DNA from: Amaricoccus sp047275745
GTDB lineage: Bacteria > Pseudomonadota > Alphaproteobacteria > Rhodobacterales > Rhodobacteraceae
Direction: 5' to 3'
Length of the DNA stretch: 64,000 nt
Assembly (NCBI RefSeq): GCF_047275745.1
Contig: NZ_JBKQWU010000001.1
Span: forward strand, 248,001-312,000
Positions 50,695 to 59,940 of this stretch are shown piece by piece. Positions within the stretch are counted from its first letter, which is position 1, and every line of letters starts with the position of its first letter. The position numbers were made by a program, and so were the translations under genes. The notes beneath the pieces were generated by a model. The model did no database searches. It had not been told where the DNA came from and was given only the letters and a program-made list of their open reading frames with translations.

Positions 50695-53438
50695 TCAATC
50701 TCCGAGGCGGCGGCCGGCACGGGCCGCATCGCCCGCCGCAGCCGCGCGACATGCTGCTCGTAGCCGAAGCGGTCGCGCACGATCGCGGAGGCGCGCGCGG
50801 TATGCGCGACATAGGCGGCGCGGTCGGCGAAATAGCGGTTCACCAGCGGCTGGACCCCCTCGGGCTCGCAATAGAGCGCGGCCTCGCCGAAGAGCGGTTC
50901 GAAGACACGCGGCAGGATCACGAGGCAGCCCGAGGCCATCGCTTCGATGATCGTGCGCCCGAAGGCTTCGATCCGCTCCTCATGCGGGAAGAAGACGAAG
51001 AAATCGAGCGAGGCGAGAAATTCGCGCGGATGCACCGAATTGAAGGGCAGCATTTCCCAGTTCCGAAGCTTGGTCCCGAGGATCTTCTCCGGGATCGCGG
51101 CGCCCCCGAGCACGCGCACGCGCATCGACCCGTCGTCCGGATAGGCGGCACGGATCGGCCCGGCCTTCGTCGGCCATTTCTCGACCGCGTCCCTGCCGTG
51201 GCGGCCGATGATCGGACGCGAATCCTGCCAGGTCGGACGCTCGACCGCCCAGGCATCGACGTCGATGATGTTGAACCAGTCCTCGCTGGTCAGGAGGTCG
51301 CCATCACCGTCGAGCGTCAGCCCGTCGCGCACCTGCGGCCCGATCGGCACCCAGTCGCCGGGCTGGCCCAGCCAGGTCTCGATATGCCGCCGCGCGGCGT
51401 GGATGTCGTAGAAGGGCGCCTCCCCCGCCATGCGCCGCGGCGTCTGGTTCACGACGACGCGGAGCCCGCCGGCCCGGATCTCCGGCAGGTGGCGCTGCGG
51501 CTCGTGGAAGATCGCCGGGAAGCGGATCACCGCGACATCCGCGGCCGCGCTGTCGCCCTCGGTCAGTTCGTCGATCTTCCCTTCGTCGATCAGCGCCTGA
51601 ATCTCCGCGTTGACGCCGCGGTCGACATCGTAGCCGTAGCGGTTGACCTGCACGACCGCCGTCCGAACGCCCGCGCGCACCTGCGCCAGCAGCTCCTGAT
51701 GGTTCGAGGCCGTCGTGCCGCCGACATGGCGGAAGTCCGAGATCAGCACCGCGTCGTAGTGCTCGCCCCGGCGCGATTGGCCGGTGAGGATGAGGGAGGG
51801 TGTCGCGAAGAGGCGCGTGCCCTCCGGCGGCCAGGCGACGCGGGCCGCCGTCGTATCCCTGCCCTTCTCCGTCATCGCCTGATGATGGCCGGTGAAGAGC
51901 CGCGCATAGGCCCGCCCGGCACCCCGGTCGAGCGTCACCGCCGGGGAATCCTCGTTCACCCGGGTGATGGTGAGCGGTGCCGCGTGCGTGGTGATCGCCT
52001 TCCCGCCGAAGATCGCTTCCAGCCGCGCGGCGAATTCCTCGTCACCGCCAAGCTCGACCGCGTCCCAGAACCCCGCCCGTTCGAGGACCGGCGCGCGCCG
52101 GAACATGAGCCCCGCCGGGTCCGGCTCGGTCAGCGTCGTCGCGAAGGGGGCGCGGACAAAGCGCAGATCCTCCGTCGCGTGGAGCCGCGCGGTCCGGACC
52201 GCGATGGTCCTCGTCGATTTCAGAACCGCGCGCGCCTGCTGTTCGATGCGCGCCGGATGCGCCCAGGCGGCCGCGTCGAGACAGGCGACCAGATCGCCGG
52301 TCGCGCGCGAGAGCGCGAGATTGCGCGCCGCGTAGAGGCCGAGCGGCGTATCGGATCGGATCGGCACCACCCGGGGATCGGCCGCCGCCGCCTCGGCGAG
52401 AACCGCCGCGGTCTCGTCCGTCGTCGCGTCGTCGACCGCGAGGATCTCGAGATCGCGCCAACTCTGCGCGCGAAGCGAACGCAGGGCCGTCGCGATCATC
52501 CCGGCGGCATGGGCGACGAGGATGACGCTGACGCGAGCACCGCCAACGCTGCCGGCCGGAATATCGGCGGCGAGATTGTCGAGCCGCGCCGGTCCGTCCG
52601 GATCGGCTCGCCTGAGCCCGACGCCGGCGAGAACCCCGAGCGCGCGGGCGATTTCGTCGATCCGGGTGGCCGGATCGACCGCGCCCGGCCGTCCGAGCAG
52701 CATCAGCTCCGGGTTCAACCAGGCATTGATCGCGAACCGATCCGCCTCCCCGGCTCCCGCATCCGGAAGGGTCGCTGCGATGGCGCGGGCGAGGAAGGCG
52801 ATCTCGGCGCCGTCCTGCGCCTCGCCCCCCCAGTGGCGGAGCGTGTCGAGACGTGCCAGAGCACGAGCGCGGATCGCGGGATCGGGCGACTCGCCGTCGA
52901 TCAGGACCATCGCCCGCTCGCAGAGCCCGCGCACCGGATCGCTCGCCTTCCAGTTGTCCCGGAGCCGCGCGAGATCGGCGAGCGCCGCTTCGGGAAACCC
53001 GGCGCGGGCGGACGCGAGAAGCCGGTCGATCTTCTCGGGCGAACGGCTGACCACATAGCCGGGCGGCCGGTACTTCCGGAACCGCGGACGGAACTTCGCG
53101 GCGCTCTCGGCCCTGTCGGCTCCGGGGATCAGCCCGCTGAGCCGCGCGCCGAGCTTCCAACTGGTCGAGCGCAGCAGGCGCGCGTGCCGGTTCTCGACCT
53201 CGGAGATATGCGCCCGGAGCGCGATCACCTCGGCGTCGCGCCGGCGTTGCTCCCGCTCCATGGCCTCGGCGCGCGCGAGATCGTCCTGGTAGCCGGTGTC
53301 CCCAGCCGCGTCCGCACCCGCCGCGTCCGCACCCGCCTCGCCGTGCTTGACCTCGCCGCGCCCGGCCTCGCGGGCCTCCCGGGAACGGCCCTTGTCCTGC
53401 GACGTCCCAAAGTCGGCCGGCGCTGGGGTGATGCTCAT
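50691..53438 (-). CDS. Two-domain glycosyltransferase: degenerate GT2 plus GT-B (GT4-like) domain
   Basis: A 915-residue protein. A repetitive Ala/Gly/Asp-rich N-terminus and coiled coil come first, then a helical region similar to the downstream paralogue. A GT2-like domain starts VSVILVAHAAGMIATALRS and keeps AVDD, but has DAAA at 388-391 where the paralogue has DADD. The C-terminal half is a GT-B domain from about 600, with the E-x7-E nucleotide-sugar motif in EAFGRTIIEAMASGC. So probably only the C-terminal domain is catalytic. The ATG at 53438 has GAGGA upstream; an in-frame ATG at 53537 has none. It leads a two-gene unit. Confidence 0.85.
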   Translation of the reverse strand: MSITPAPADFGTSQDKGRSREAREAGRGEVKHGEAGADAAGADAAGDTGYQDDLARAEAMEREQRRRDAEVIALRAHISEVENRHARLLRSTSWKLGARLSGLIPGADRAESAAKFRPRFRKYRPPGYVVSRSPEKIDRLLASARAGFPEAALADLARLRDNWKASDPVRGLCERAMVLIDGESPDPAIRARALARLDTLRHWGGEAQDGAEIAFLARAIAATLPDAGAGEADRFAINAWLNPELMLLGRPGAVDPATRIDEIARALGVLAGVGLRRADPDGPARLDNLAADIPAGSVGGARVSVILVAHAAGMIATALRSLRAQSWRDLEILAVDDATTDETAAVLAEAAAADPRVVPIRSDTPLGLYAARNLALSRATGDLVACLDAAAWAHPARIEQQARAVLKSTRTIAVRTARLHATEDLRFVRAPFATTLTEPDPAGLMFRRAPVLERAGFWDAVELGGDEEFAARLEAIFGGKAITTHAAPLTITRVNEDSPAVTLDRGAGRAYARLFTGHHQAMTEKGRDTTAARVAWPPEGTRLFATPSLILTGQSRRGEHYDAVLISDFRHVGGTTASNHQELLAQVRAGVRTAVVQVNRYGYDVDRGVNAEIQALIDEGKIDELTEGDSAAADVAVIRFPAIFHEPQRHLPEIRAGGLRVVVNQTPRRMAGEAPFYDIHAARRHIETWLGQPGDWVPIGPQVRDGLTLDGDGDLLTSEDWFNIIDVDAWAVERPTWQDSRPIIGRHGRDAVEKWPTKAGPIRAAYPDDGSMRVRVLGGAAIPEKILGTKLRNWEMLPFNSVHPREFLASLDFFVFFPHEERIEAFGRTIIEAMASGCLVILPRVFEPLFGEAALYCEPEGVQPLVNRYFADRAAYVAHTARASAIVRDRFGYEQHVARLRRAMRPVPAAASEIE
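53306..53335. repeat. 15-bp tandem duplication in the glycosyltransferase N-terminus
   Basis: ccgcgtccgcacccg is present twice in direct succession (53306-53320, 53321-53335), in frame, coding for a repeated Gly-Ala-Asp-Ala-Ala on the minus strand. Confidence 0.85.
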
Positions 53439-53964
53439 CGTCGTCCTCGACTGCTGCCTCGCGGGGCTCCGGCCCTTGGCTGATTCGTCTTGCGTCTTCG
53501 CGCTGGCGGACCGGGAGTTCGGTCCCTTTTCAGCCATCCCAACCGCGGTGTCCAGAACCGACCTGTGCTCGCTTGCCGATCACCGACGATCGCAGGCGAC
53601 GGTCGAACCGAGAGTTCAGCCCATTTCAGGCGGGGCCTTGCTCCCGCTTCGGAACACATCCTGCGATGCGCGAGCCGGCAGTGCCGGGATCAAGCGGTGT
53701 ATCAGCATGAAACCCGGCCGGACCGCGCCTCACGGGATGGATGCCACCTTGACGGGTGCGCGCCAGCCTCGCCCGGGAGCGGGCTGGCGGCGTGCTGATG
53801 GAGATGTGAGCAAATTGTCGCAACCATATGATGTGATTTCAGAAACGAAATGCGAATCTGTTAGCATTTTCCCGAGCCGGCCGTGGGTCCGGATAGACCG
53901 GCATTAAACCCGGAGGACTAGCGTCGCCCCAGGATTGCAATGGCAAGACATCAGGAGGCCGCGC
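53439..53964. promoter_or_regulatory. 526-bp divergent intergenic region, AT-rich near the RTX gene
   Basis: No gene is supported here. The part from about 53810 to 53875 is far AT-richer than its surroundings and holds the inverted repeat AAATGC (53848-53853) / GCATTT (53864-53869), flanked by T- and A-runs. This is the most likely promoter/operator area for the RTX protein gene. A GGTC/GACC repeat follows around 53890-53903. The left half, next to the glycosyltransferase start, shows nothing distinctive. Confidence 0.5.
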
Positions 53965-56347
53965 ATGACGACACTGACCTTCACCGCGGAGAGCAGCGCC
54001 GCCGAAATCAACGCGGCGATTCGGGCGGCGGACGGTCCGCTCACCATCCTGCTCGCCGCCGGAACCTATGATCTGGAGGAACCGATCCGGATCCTTCGCT
54101 CCGATGTGACGGTGACCGGCGCGGGTGTCGGCGCGACCATCCTGAAGGCGAGCGCGATCGGCGACGGCAACGCGCAGGCCATCGTCGTGCACGGCGGCGG
54201 CGGGACCGAGGTCACGACGCTCAGGAGCTCGACCGTCGCGGATGGAACGACCGAGATCGTCCTCAACAGCGCGGCCGGGATCACCGCTGGCATGGTGATC
54301 AAGATCGAGCAGGACAACGACGACGCCTATTTCATCGAGACGGGCAACACTCATCTCGACGCCGCCGAGAAGAACGAGCTCGGCCAGCAGCTGCGGCAGA
54401 TGCTGGCCGAGGTGGTCGCGGTCGATGGCGACACGGTCACGCTGAAATCGAAGACGCCCTACGCCTTCACCGGCTCGGACGCCAATGGGGCGACGGTGAC
54501 GAGGGTGAGCATTCCCGACCTGCTGGCCGGGGTCGAACTTTCGGGCTTCACCGTGACCTCGGATCTTCCCGGCACGCCGGACAAGAACAGGTTCGTAAAC
54601 GTCTACGAAGAATTCTCCCAGCAGGGGACGCAAGCGGCGCTCGAGATCTCGGGGGTCCGCGGCCTCGTCCTTCATGACGTCTCGACGCTCAACGTCGCCT
54701 CGACCGCCTTCGACTTCTCGAACATGTACGGCGCCGAGATCGACAGCCTCGAGGCGAAGGGCGCCTTCAACAAGGGCGCCGGAGGCAATGGCTACGCCTT
54801 CCACCTGCGCACGGCGTTCAACAATACGCTGACGAACCTGACGGACCAGGACATGCGCCACGGCGTCCTGTTCGCCTCCTTCTCTGCCGAGCACCACAAC
54901 ACGATAGAGGTCACCTCGACGAACCGCGACATCAACTTCCACGGCAGCGCCGACAGCGGGAATACGATCGTCGTGGATCGCTCGGTGCTGGAATTCTCGA
55001 GCGCCGGCGAGGTGAAGAAGGCGGTCCAGACCGGCAACCGGAACATCCACCCGAATTCGACCGTCGATGCCAATGACGTCACGTTCAAGTACCTGATCGG
55101 CAGCTACTCCGAGGATATCGCCCACGGCCACGCCAGCGGCTCGAAGCTCTACGGCAAGGAACGCGACGACGAATTGCACGGCGGCGCGGGCAAGGATCTG
55201 CTGGACGGCGGAGTCGATGACGATATTCTGTCGGGTGGCGCGGGGGCCGACACCTTCGTCTACCGCCGCGACTACGGGCTCGACACAATTCTCGATTTCA
55301 CCTCCGGCAAGGGTGGCGACACGCTCGATCTCAGCGGCGCCGGGGTCGCATCGCGCGGCGCGCTCGCGGCGAAACACGTGGGCGGCGACACCGTCATCTC
55401 CTTCGGCGGCGGCCATGCCCTGACGCTCAAGGGCATCAGCAAGTCCGAATACGCGGCGATGAACATCACCTTCGGACCCGCGACCAAGAAGGGCGTCTCC
55501 GTTCTCGCCCGAGGCTCGGACGTCGGTTTCACCGGAACTTCGGGCAACGACACCTTCTCGCTCAGACCGGGCAATTTCGGCGAGGGCGCCCGGCCCGACA
55601 TCCTCGCGCTCAAGGGCGAGGACACGCTCAGGATCGTCGCGGGCTCGAACTTCGACTCGGGGCTCGGAGGCAAGCTCCGAGGCATCGACGTTCTCGACGT
55701 CTCGGAGGCGCCGCGGCGGCCCACGGCGAAGCTCGACAAGGCCTTCACCAAGCAGGCGGACAAGCAGTACGTCGTCGTCGAATACGGCGAGAAGGGCGTC
55801 TTCCTCGACACCGGCGACATCCGGGACTGGGACATGGTGCGGGTCCGGGGCGAGGGGCAGGTCCTGCTCGGTTCCAAGGGCGGGTTCGTCCGCGCGGCCG
55901 GCGCCGCCGCCATCGACGTGAAGGGGAACTCGAAACACGACGAGATCCTCGGCGGCAAGGGCGACGACCGTCTCGACGGCGGCCGGGCCAGCGACCTCCT
56001 GAAAGGCGGCGGCGGCGACGACGCCTTCGTCTTCTCCACGAGCAACGGCAGTTCGGCGGCGGATGTCATCGACGATTTCAGCCGGAAGAAGGGCAACGAC
56101 GACTGGTTCGAGATCGACAACGCGATCTGGCAGGGGATGAAGCAAGGCTGGATCCCGGCAGTTCAAGCTCGTCTCCGCGCCGAAGCTCTGGGAGGGCGTC
56201 GACAAGGACGACCGCGCCCTCTACGACCGGAAGAACGGCGATATCTGGTTCGACCGCGACGGCTCGAGCGTCAAATACGGTCGCGTGAAGCTCGCCGAGG
56301 TCGATGACGGCACGTATCTCAGCCACGATGACTTCCTGATCATCTGA
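53965..56347 (+). CDS. Secreted beta-helix / RTX calcium-binding protein, apparent 3' frameshift
   Basis: No Sec signal. The N-terminal ~400 residues are a right-handed beta-helix-like region (ILLAAGTYDLEEPIRI, VTVTGAGVGATILKAS). Glycine-aspartate RTX repeats follow twice: GGAGKDLLDGGVDDDILSGG near residue 415 and GGKGDDRLDGGRASDLL near 660, each leading to a DTFVY/DAFVF-type strand. Type I secretion with calcium-driven folding outside the cell is expected. The uninterrupted frame ends at 56307 after 780 codons with an Arg-rich tail. The +1 frame from about 56141 to 56347 instead encodes a proper RTX C-terminus (LWEGVDKDDRALYDRKNG ... LSHDDFLII). Removing one c of ccc at 56154-56156 joins them. 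AGGAGG precedes ATG 53965 by 6 nt. The enzymatic activity, if any, is unknown. Confidence 0.85.
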
Positions 56348-56570
56348 GGCCCGCGGCGCTCCCCGGGTGGCGCGGAGCAAGAACGCCCGCGCCACCCTGC
56401 CCGCCGAGACTGGACGAGACCGCCTGCTCGGCGCGCGGCTGTTCCACCGGGCCAAACGCGAGGACGCATTGACTGCCGAGGACCGGGACCTGCTGCCGAT
56501 TCTGGAAGGCGTTCCCGATCACGAGACCCTCGGAAATGCCGGGGTCCCCGGGGAACACCGAGGGGAGCTG

Positions 56571-56594
56571 GCCGGCGGCGTTCCAGCCGCCGGC
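56571..56594. terminator. Perfect 9-bp hairpin between convergent genes
   Basis: GCCGGCGGC (56571-56579), loop GTTCCA, GCCGCCGGC (56586-56594). It lies in the 267-bp gap between the RTX gene and the convergent ABC ATPase gene and could terminate both. No T-tract is present. The remainder of the gap has no supported gene. Confidence 0.5.
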
Positions 56595-56614
56595 CACCCG
56601 CCCGGATCTCCCCC

Positions 56615-57745
56615 TCAGGCGGAAAGGGGGAGCGGCGGGGTCTTCATGTTCGAGGGATCGACGCGGCGCTCCAGCGCCTCGCCCGCGCCATCGAAGAGGT
56701 GGCAGTCGCCGGCGAAGAACCCGACCTCGAGCGGCTGCTCCTCGGAGATCAGCCGCGTGCCCGGCAGCACGAGGCAGAAGTTCTCCTCGCGGCCCGGCAG
56801 CGGCGCGTAGCCGATCGTCTGCTGGCCGAGTTGCTCGATGACCGAGGGCGTGATGGTCATCCGTCCGTCGCCCGCGCCGATCGCGACATGCTCGGGGCGG
56901 ATGCCGAGCTGAAGCTCGCTTCCGACAATGTCGCCGCGGCCTTCCACCGGAATGACGATCCGCTGGCCCTGGAAATCGACCTCGACCCCCGCGTCGGAGA
57001 CGCCGAGGCAGGTGACCGGCAGCATGTTCATGCCGGGATTGCCGATGAAGCCCGCCACGAAGGTGTTGCGCGGCTTGTGGTAGAGTTCGAGCGGCGCGCC
57101 GACCTGCGAGATGTAGCCGCCGTTCAGCACCACGATCCGGTCGGCCATGGTCATCGCCTCGACCTGGTCATGCGTCACGTAGATCATGGTCGCGCCGAGC
57201 TGCTTGTGCAGGCGGGTAAGCTCGATGCGCATGTCGGCGCGCAGCGCGGCGTCGAGGTTCGACAGCGGTTCGTCGAAGAGGAAGATCTTCGGCTCGCGCA
57301 CGATCGCGCGCCCGATGGCGACGCGCTGACGCTGCCCGCCCGAGAGCATCCCTGGCCGCTGCTGCAGGCGCTGGTCGAGGTGCAGGATGGTCGCGGCCGC
57401 CTCGACCTTCTCGCGGATCGCCTCCTCCGGCGCGCGCTCGACGCGGAGCGGGAAGGCGATGTTCTCGTAGACCGACATATGCGGATAGAGCGCGTAGGAC
57501 TGGAAGACCATCGCGATGCCGCGCTTGACGGGCGGCAGGTCGTTGACCTTGCGGCCGTCGATGACGATGTCGCCGCCGGTCGTGTGTTCGAGCCCCGCGA
57601 TCATCCGGAGCAGCGTGGACTTGCCGCAGCCCGAAGGGCCGACGAACACGACAAACTCGCCGTCCGCGATGTCCAGCGACACGTGCTTGACGACATCGAT
57701 CTTGCCGAAGCTCTTCACGACGTTGTTGAGTGTAAGCTGACCCAA
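56615..57745 (-). CDS. Sugar ABC transporter ATPase (MalK/UgpC family)
   Basis: A 376-residue ATPase with Walker A GPSGCGKST, signature LSGGQRQRVAIGRA, Walker B IFLFDEPLSNLD, switch YVTHDQVEAMT and a C-terminal TOBE domain. The start is TTG at 57745, read from GGAGGAAAGG upstream; the next ATG lies inside the fold. It is the last gene of the amino-sugar importer operon, 68 bp after the binding protein, with a hairpin in the gap. It powers the two permeases encoded upstream. Confidence 0.92.
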   Translation of the reverse strand: MGQLTLNNVVKSFGKIDVVKHVSLDIADGEFVVFVGPSGCGKSTLLRMIAGLEHTTGGDIVIDGRKVNDLPPVKRGIAMVFQSYALYPHMSVYENIAFPLRVERAPEEAIREKVEAAATILHLDQRLQQRPGMLSGGQRQRVAIGRAIVREPKIFLFDEPLSNLDAALRADMRIELTRLHKQLGATMIYVTHDQVEAMTMADRIVVLNGGYISQVGAPLELYHKPRNTFVAGFIGNPGMNMLPVTCLGVSDAGVEVDFQGQRIVIPVEGRGDIVGSELQLGIRPEHVAIGAGDGRMTITPSVIEQLGQQTIGYAPLPGREENFCLVLPGTRLISEEQPLEVGFFAGDCHLFDGAGEALERRVDPSNMKTPPLPLSA

Positions 57746-57777
57746 GTTACCTTTCCTCCATTTCGGCCCGGATGTCC

Positions 57778-57802
57778 GGCCCGGTCGCGATGCTCCCGGG
57801 CC
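57778..57802 (-). promoter_or_regulatory. Intercistronic hairpin between binding-protein and ATPase genes
   Basis: Arms GGCCCGG (57778-57784) and CCGGGCC (57796-57802) around 11 nt lie in the 68-bp gap after the binding-protein stop codon. It may stabilise the upstream message or lower expression of the TTG-started ATPase. Confidence 0.5.
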
Positions 57803-57813
57803 GTCCGGTGTGA

Positions 57814-59022
57814 TTACTTGTATTCTTCAAGCGCTTCGGCGGCCTTCGTCAGCGCGGCCTGAGGCTCGGCGGAACCGGTGACGACGGACTGGACCATGTC
57901 GATCATGACGTTCTGCAGGCCCTTGTAGTCGGTGAAGAGCGGCTCGGGCCCGCCGAAGGCGATGCCCTCGATGAAGGGCTGCCAGTACGGAACCTCGGCG
58001 ACGAGTTCATCGACGCGCTCCGACGGCCGCGTCGGCGTCAGGCCCAGATCCGGCGAAAGCTCGTATTCGATCTGGATCTCGGGCGAGGTGATGAACTTGG
58101 CGAATTCGGCCGCCTTCTCCTCGACGCCGGAATCCGCGAAGACCGCGAGGCTGTCGGTGATCAGGAGCGTGCCCGGCCCATCGGCCGAGGGGCCGAGCGG
58201 CAGCGTGGTCACGCCCCAGTTCATCTCGGTGTCCTTGAGCAGCATCGCCGCCCCGACCGAGGCCTGAAGCATCGCGACCTTGCTGTCGAGGAAGATCGCC
58301 CGCATCTCGTTCTGCTCGTAGGCGGTGGCGCCCTCGACCGAATAGGGGGTGATGTCCTTGTAGGCCTGGAGCGCGGCGAGGGTCTCGGGGCTGTCGAGAA
58401 CGATGTTGTCCTCGGCGTCGATCACCTTGCCGTTGTTCGTGTAGACCCAGTGCAGGAACTGATGCATCGTGTTGTCGAAGGACTTCGCCGACAGGCCATA
58501 GCCCGGGACACCGGTCTTGTCCGTGATGACCTTGGCGAATTCGATCTCCTCGGCCCAGGTCTTGGGCGGCGTCTCGGGATCGAGCCCGGCCTTCGCGAAC
58601 AGGTCCTTGTTCCAGTAGAGCGCCTTGGTCGAGAAGGCGATCGGCACGCCCCACTGGGTGTCGTCGAAGGTCACGGTATCTACGACATGCGGGAAATAGG
58701 CCGCCTTCTCCTCCTCGGTCATCGGCACCGGCACGATGAGCTCGCTGAGCGCGAATTCCTTGAGCGTGCGCGAGCCGACATAGGCGAGCGCGGCGGGGCT
58801 GCCGGCGGCGGCGAGCGTCGTCGCCTTGTCCTGGCACTGCGCCCAGCCGACCACCTCGACCGCGATCGGATAGTCGGGATTGGCCGCGTCCCATTCACCG
58901 ATGTACTTCTCGTGAACCGGATCGATCCTGTCGCCGCAATAGATCCAGCTGATCTCCTCGCCGAGCGCCGGCAGCGCCGTGGTTCCCGCGAGAAGGAACC
59001 CGATCAGAGTTTTCGGAAACAT
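57814..59022 (-). CDS. ABC transporter sugar-binding protein (extracellular solute-binding family 1)
   Basis: A 402-residue periplasmic protein. The signal peptide MFPKTLIGFLLAGTTALPAL is cleaved near GEE. The mature part reads as a family 1 binding protein (AGSPAALAYVGSRTLKEFA, VPIAFSTKALYWNKDLFAKA, TPPKTWAEEIEFAKVI). AAGGTG is upstream of the ATG at 59022. Encoded between the second permease and the ATPase, and downstream of ROK kinase and nagA genes, so an N-acetylated or amino sugar is the likely ligand. Confidence 0.92.
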   Translation of the reverse strand: MFPKTLIGFLLAGTTALPALGEEISWIYCGDRIDPVHEKYIGEWDAANPDYPIAVEVVGWAQCQDKATTLAAAGSPAALAYVGSRTLKEFALSELIVPVPMTEEEKAAYFPHVVDTVTFDDTQWGVPIAFSTKALYWNKDLFAKAGLDPETPPKTWAEEIEFAKVITDKTGVPGYGLSAKSFDNTMHQFLHWVYTNNGKVIDAEDNIVLDSPETLAALQAYKDITPYSVEGATAYEQNEMRAIFLDSKVAMLQASVGAAMLLKDTEMNWGVTTLPLGPSADGPGTLLITDSLAVFADSGVEEKAAEFAKFITSPEIQIEYELSPDLGLTPTRPSERVDELVAEVPYWQPFIEGIAFGGPEPLFTDYKGLQNVMIDMVQSVVTGSAEPQAALTKAAEALEEYK

Positions 59023-59057
59023 GGTGGACACCTTATCTCTCCCTGGTGTGAGGTCTT

Positions 59058-59930
59058 TTATTGCTTCACCGCGCCCGCGGTCAGGCCGCCGACGAGATAC
59101 CGCTGGAGGAAGAAGACGATGACCAGCGCGGGCGCGATGCCCACGAAGCTGGCCGCCATCAGCTCGTTCCAGATCACTTCCTGCTTGCCGAAATAGGCGT
59201 AGAGCCCGATCGGAAGCGGCATGTATTCGGTCTTGGAATTGAAGGTCAGCGCGAAGATGAACTGCTGCGAATAGGACCCGATGAAGGTCACGATCGCGAC
59301 CACGACGATGCCCGGCATCGCGATGGGCAGGATCACCCGGCGGAAGGTATAGAACTGCGACGCGCCGTCCATGTAGGCGGCTTCGTTGAGCTCGATCGGG
59401 ATGCGCATCATGTAGGTACGCAGGAGCCAGATCGCGGCCGGGATCAGGAAGGCCGCGCCCGGGACGATCATCGACCAGTAGGTGTTGAGCAGCCCGAGCG
59501 TGCGCATCAGCCGGAAGAGCGGGATGAGCAGCACCGCGCCCGAGAACATGCTGACCGCGAGGAAGCCGGCGAGCACCAGCCCCATGCCGATGAAATGGAA
59601 CCGGGCGAAGGCATAGGCCGCCGGAACCACCAGGAAGAGCACGATGAGCGTCGCCACGGTCGAGATCAGGAAGGAGTTGAAGATGTAGCGCGCGAAGCCC
59701 GGCACGCTCTCCCACATGGTGAAATAGGCGGCGAAGGACCCGTCCTCCGGCCAGAAGCGGTATGGCGAGGAGAAGAGCTGCGAGAGCGGCTTCAGGCTGA
59801 CGAGGAAGCCCTCGAGGAAGGGAGCCAGCATGAAGAACAGGAAGGCCGCGATCCCGGCGTAGACCCCGATGACCTCCCACCAGCGGTAGCGGTCGATCAT
59901 CGGCGTGTTGTCGTCATGAAAAAGTGCCAT
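59058..59930 (-). CDS. Carbohydrate ABC transporter permease (MalG-like)
   Basis: A 290-residue permease with six membrane segments. The EAA loop is NEAAYMDGASQFYTFRRVIL, followed by AMPGIVVVAIVTFIGSY, standard for the MalG subfamily. GAGGAGGAAA precedes the ATG, which lies 10 bp after the partner permease stop. Together the two form the membrane channel. Confidence 0.93.
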   Translation of the reverse strand: MALFHDDNTPMIDRYRWWEVIGVYAGIAAFLFFMLAPFLEGFLVSLKPLSQLFSSPYRFWPEDGSFAAYFTMWESVPGFARYIFNSFLISTVATLIVLFLVVPAAYAFARFHFIGMGLVLAGFLAVSMFSGAVLLIPLFRLMRTLGLLNTYWSMIVPGAAFLIPAAIWLLRTYMMRIPIELNEAAYMDGASQFYTFRRVILPIAMPGIVVVAIVTFIGSYSQQFIFALTFNSKTEYMPLPIGLYAYFGKQEVIWNELMAASFVGIAPALVIVFFLQRYLVGGLTAGAVKQ

Positions 59931-59940
59931 GGTTTCCTCC

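Noticed and set aside
50751..53483. 910-codon plus-strand frame opposite the large glycosyltransferase
   Set aside because: No motif, Arg/Asp/His-rich, and mirrors the codon pattern of the real minus-strand gene.
53839..56205. 788-codon minus-strand frame opposite the RTX gene
   Set aside because: The plus strand carries the beta-helix, RTX repeats and a ribosome site; the reverse frame shows no family features.
56367..56810. Open frame of 147 codons after the RTX gene
   Set aside because: It runs into the antisense of the ABC ATPase gene, has no clear ribosome site or family motif, and spans a likely terminator hairpin.
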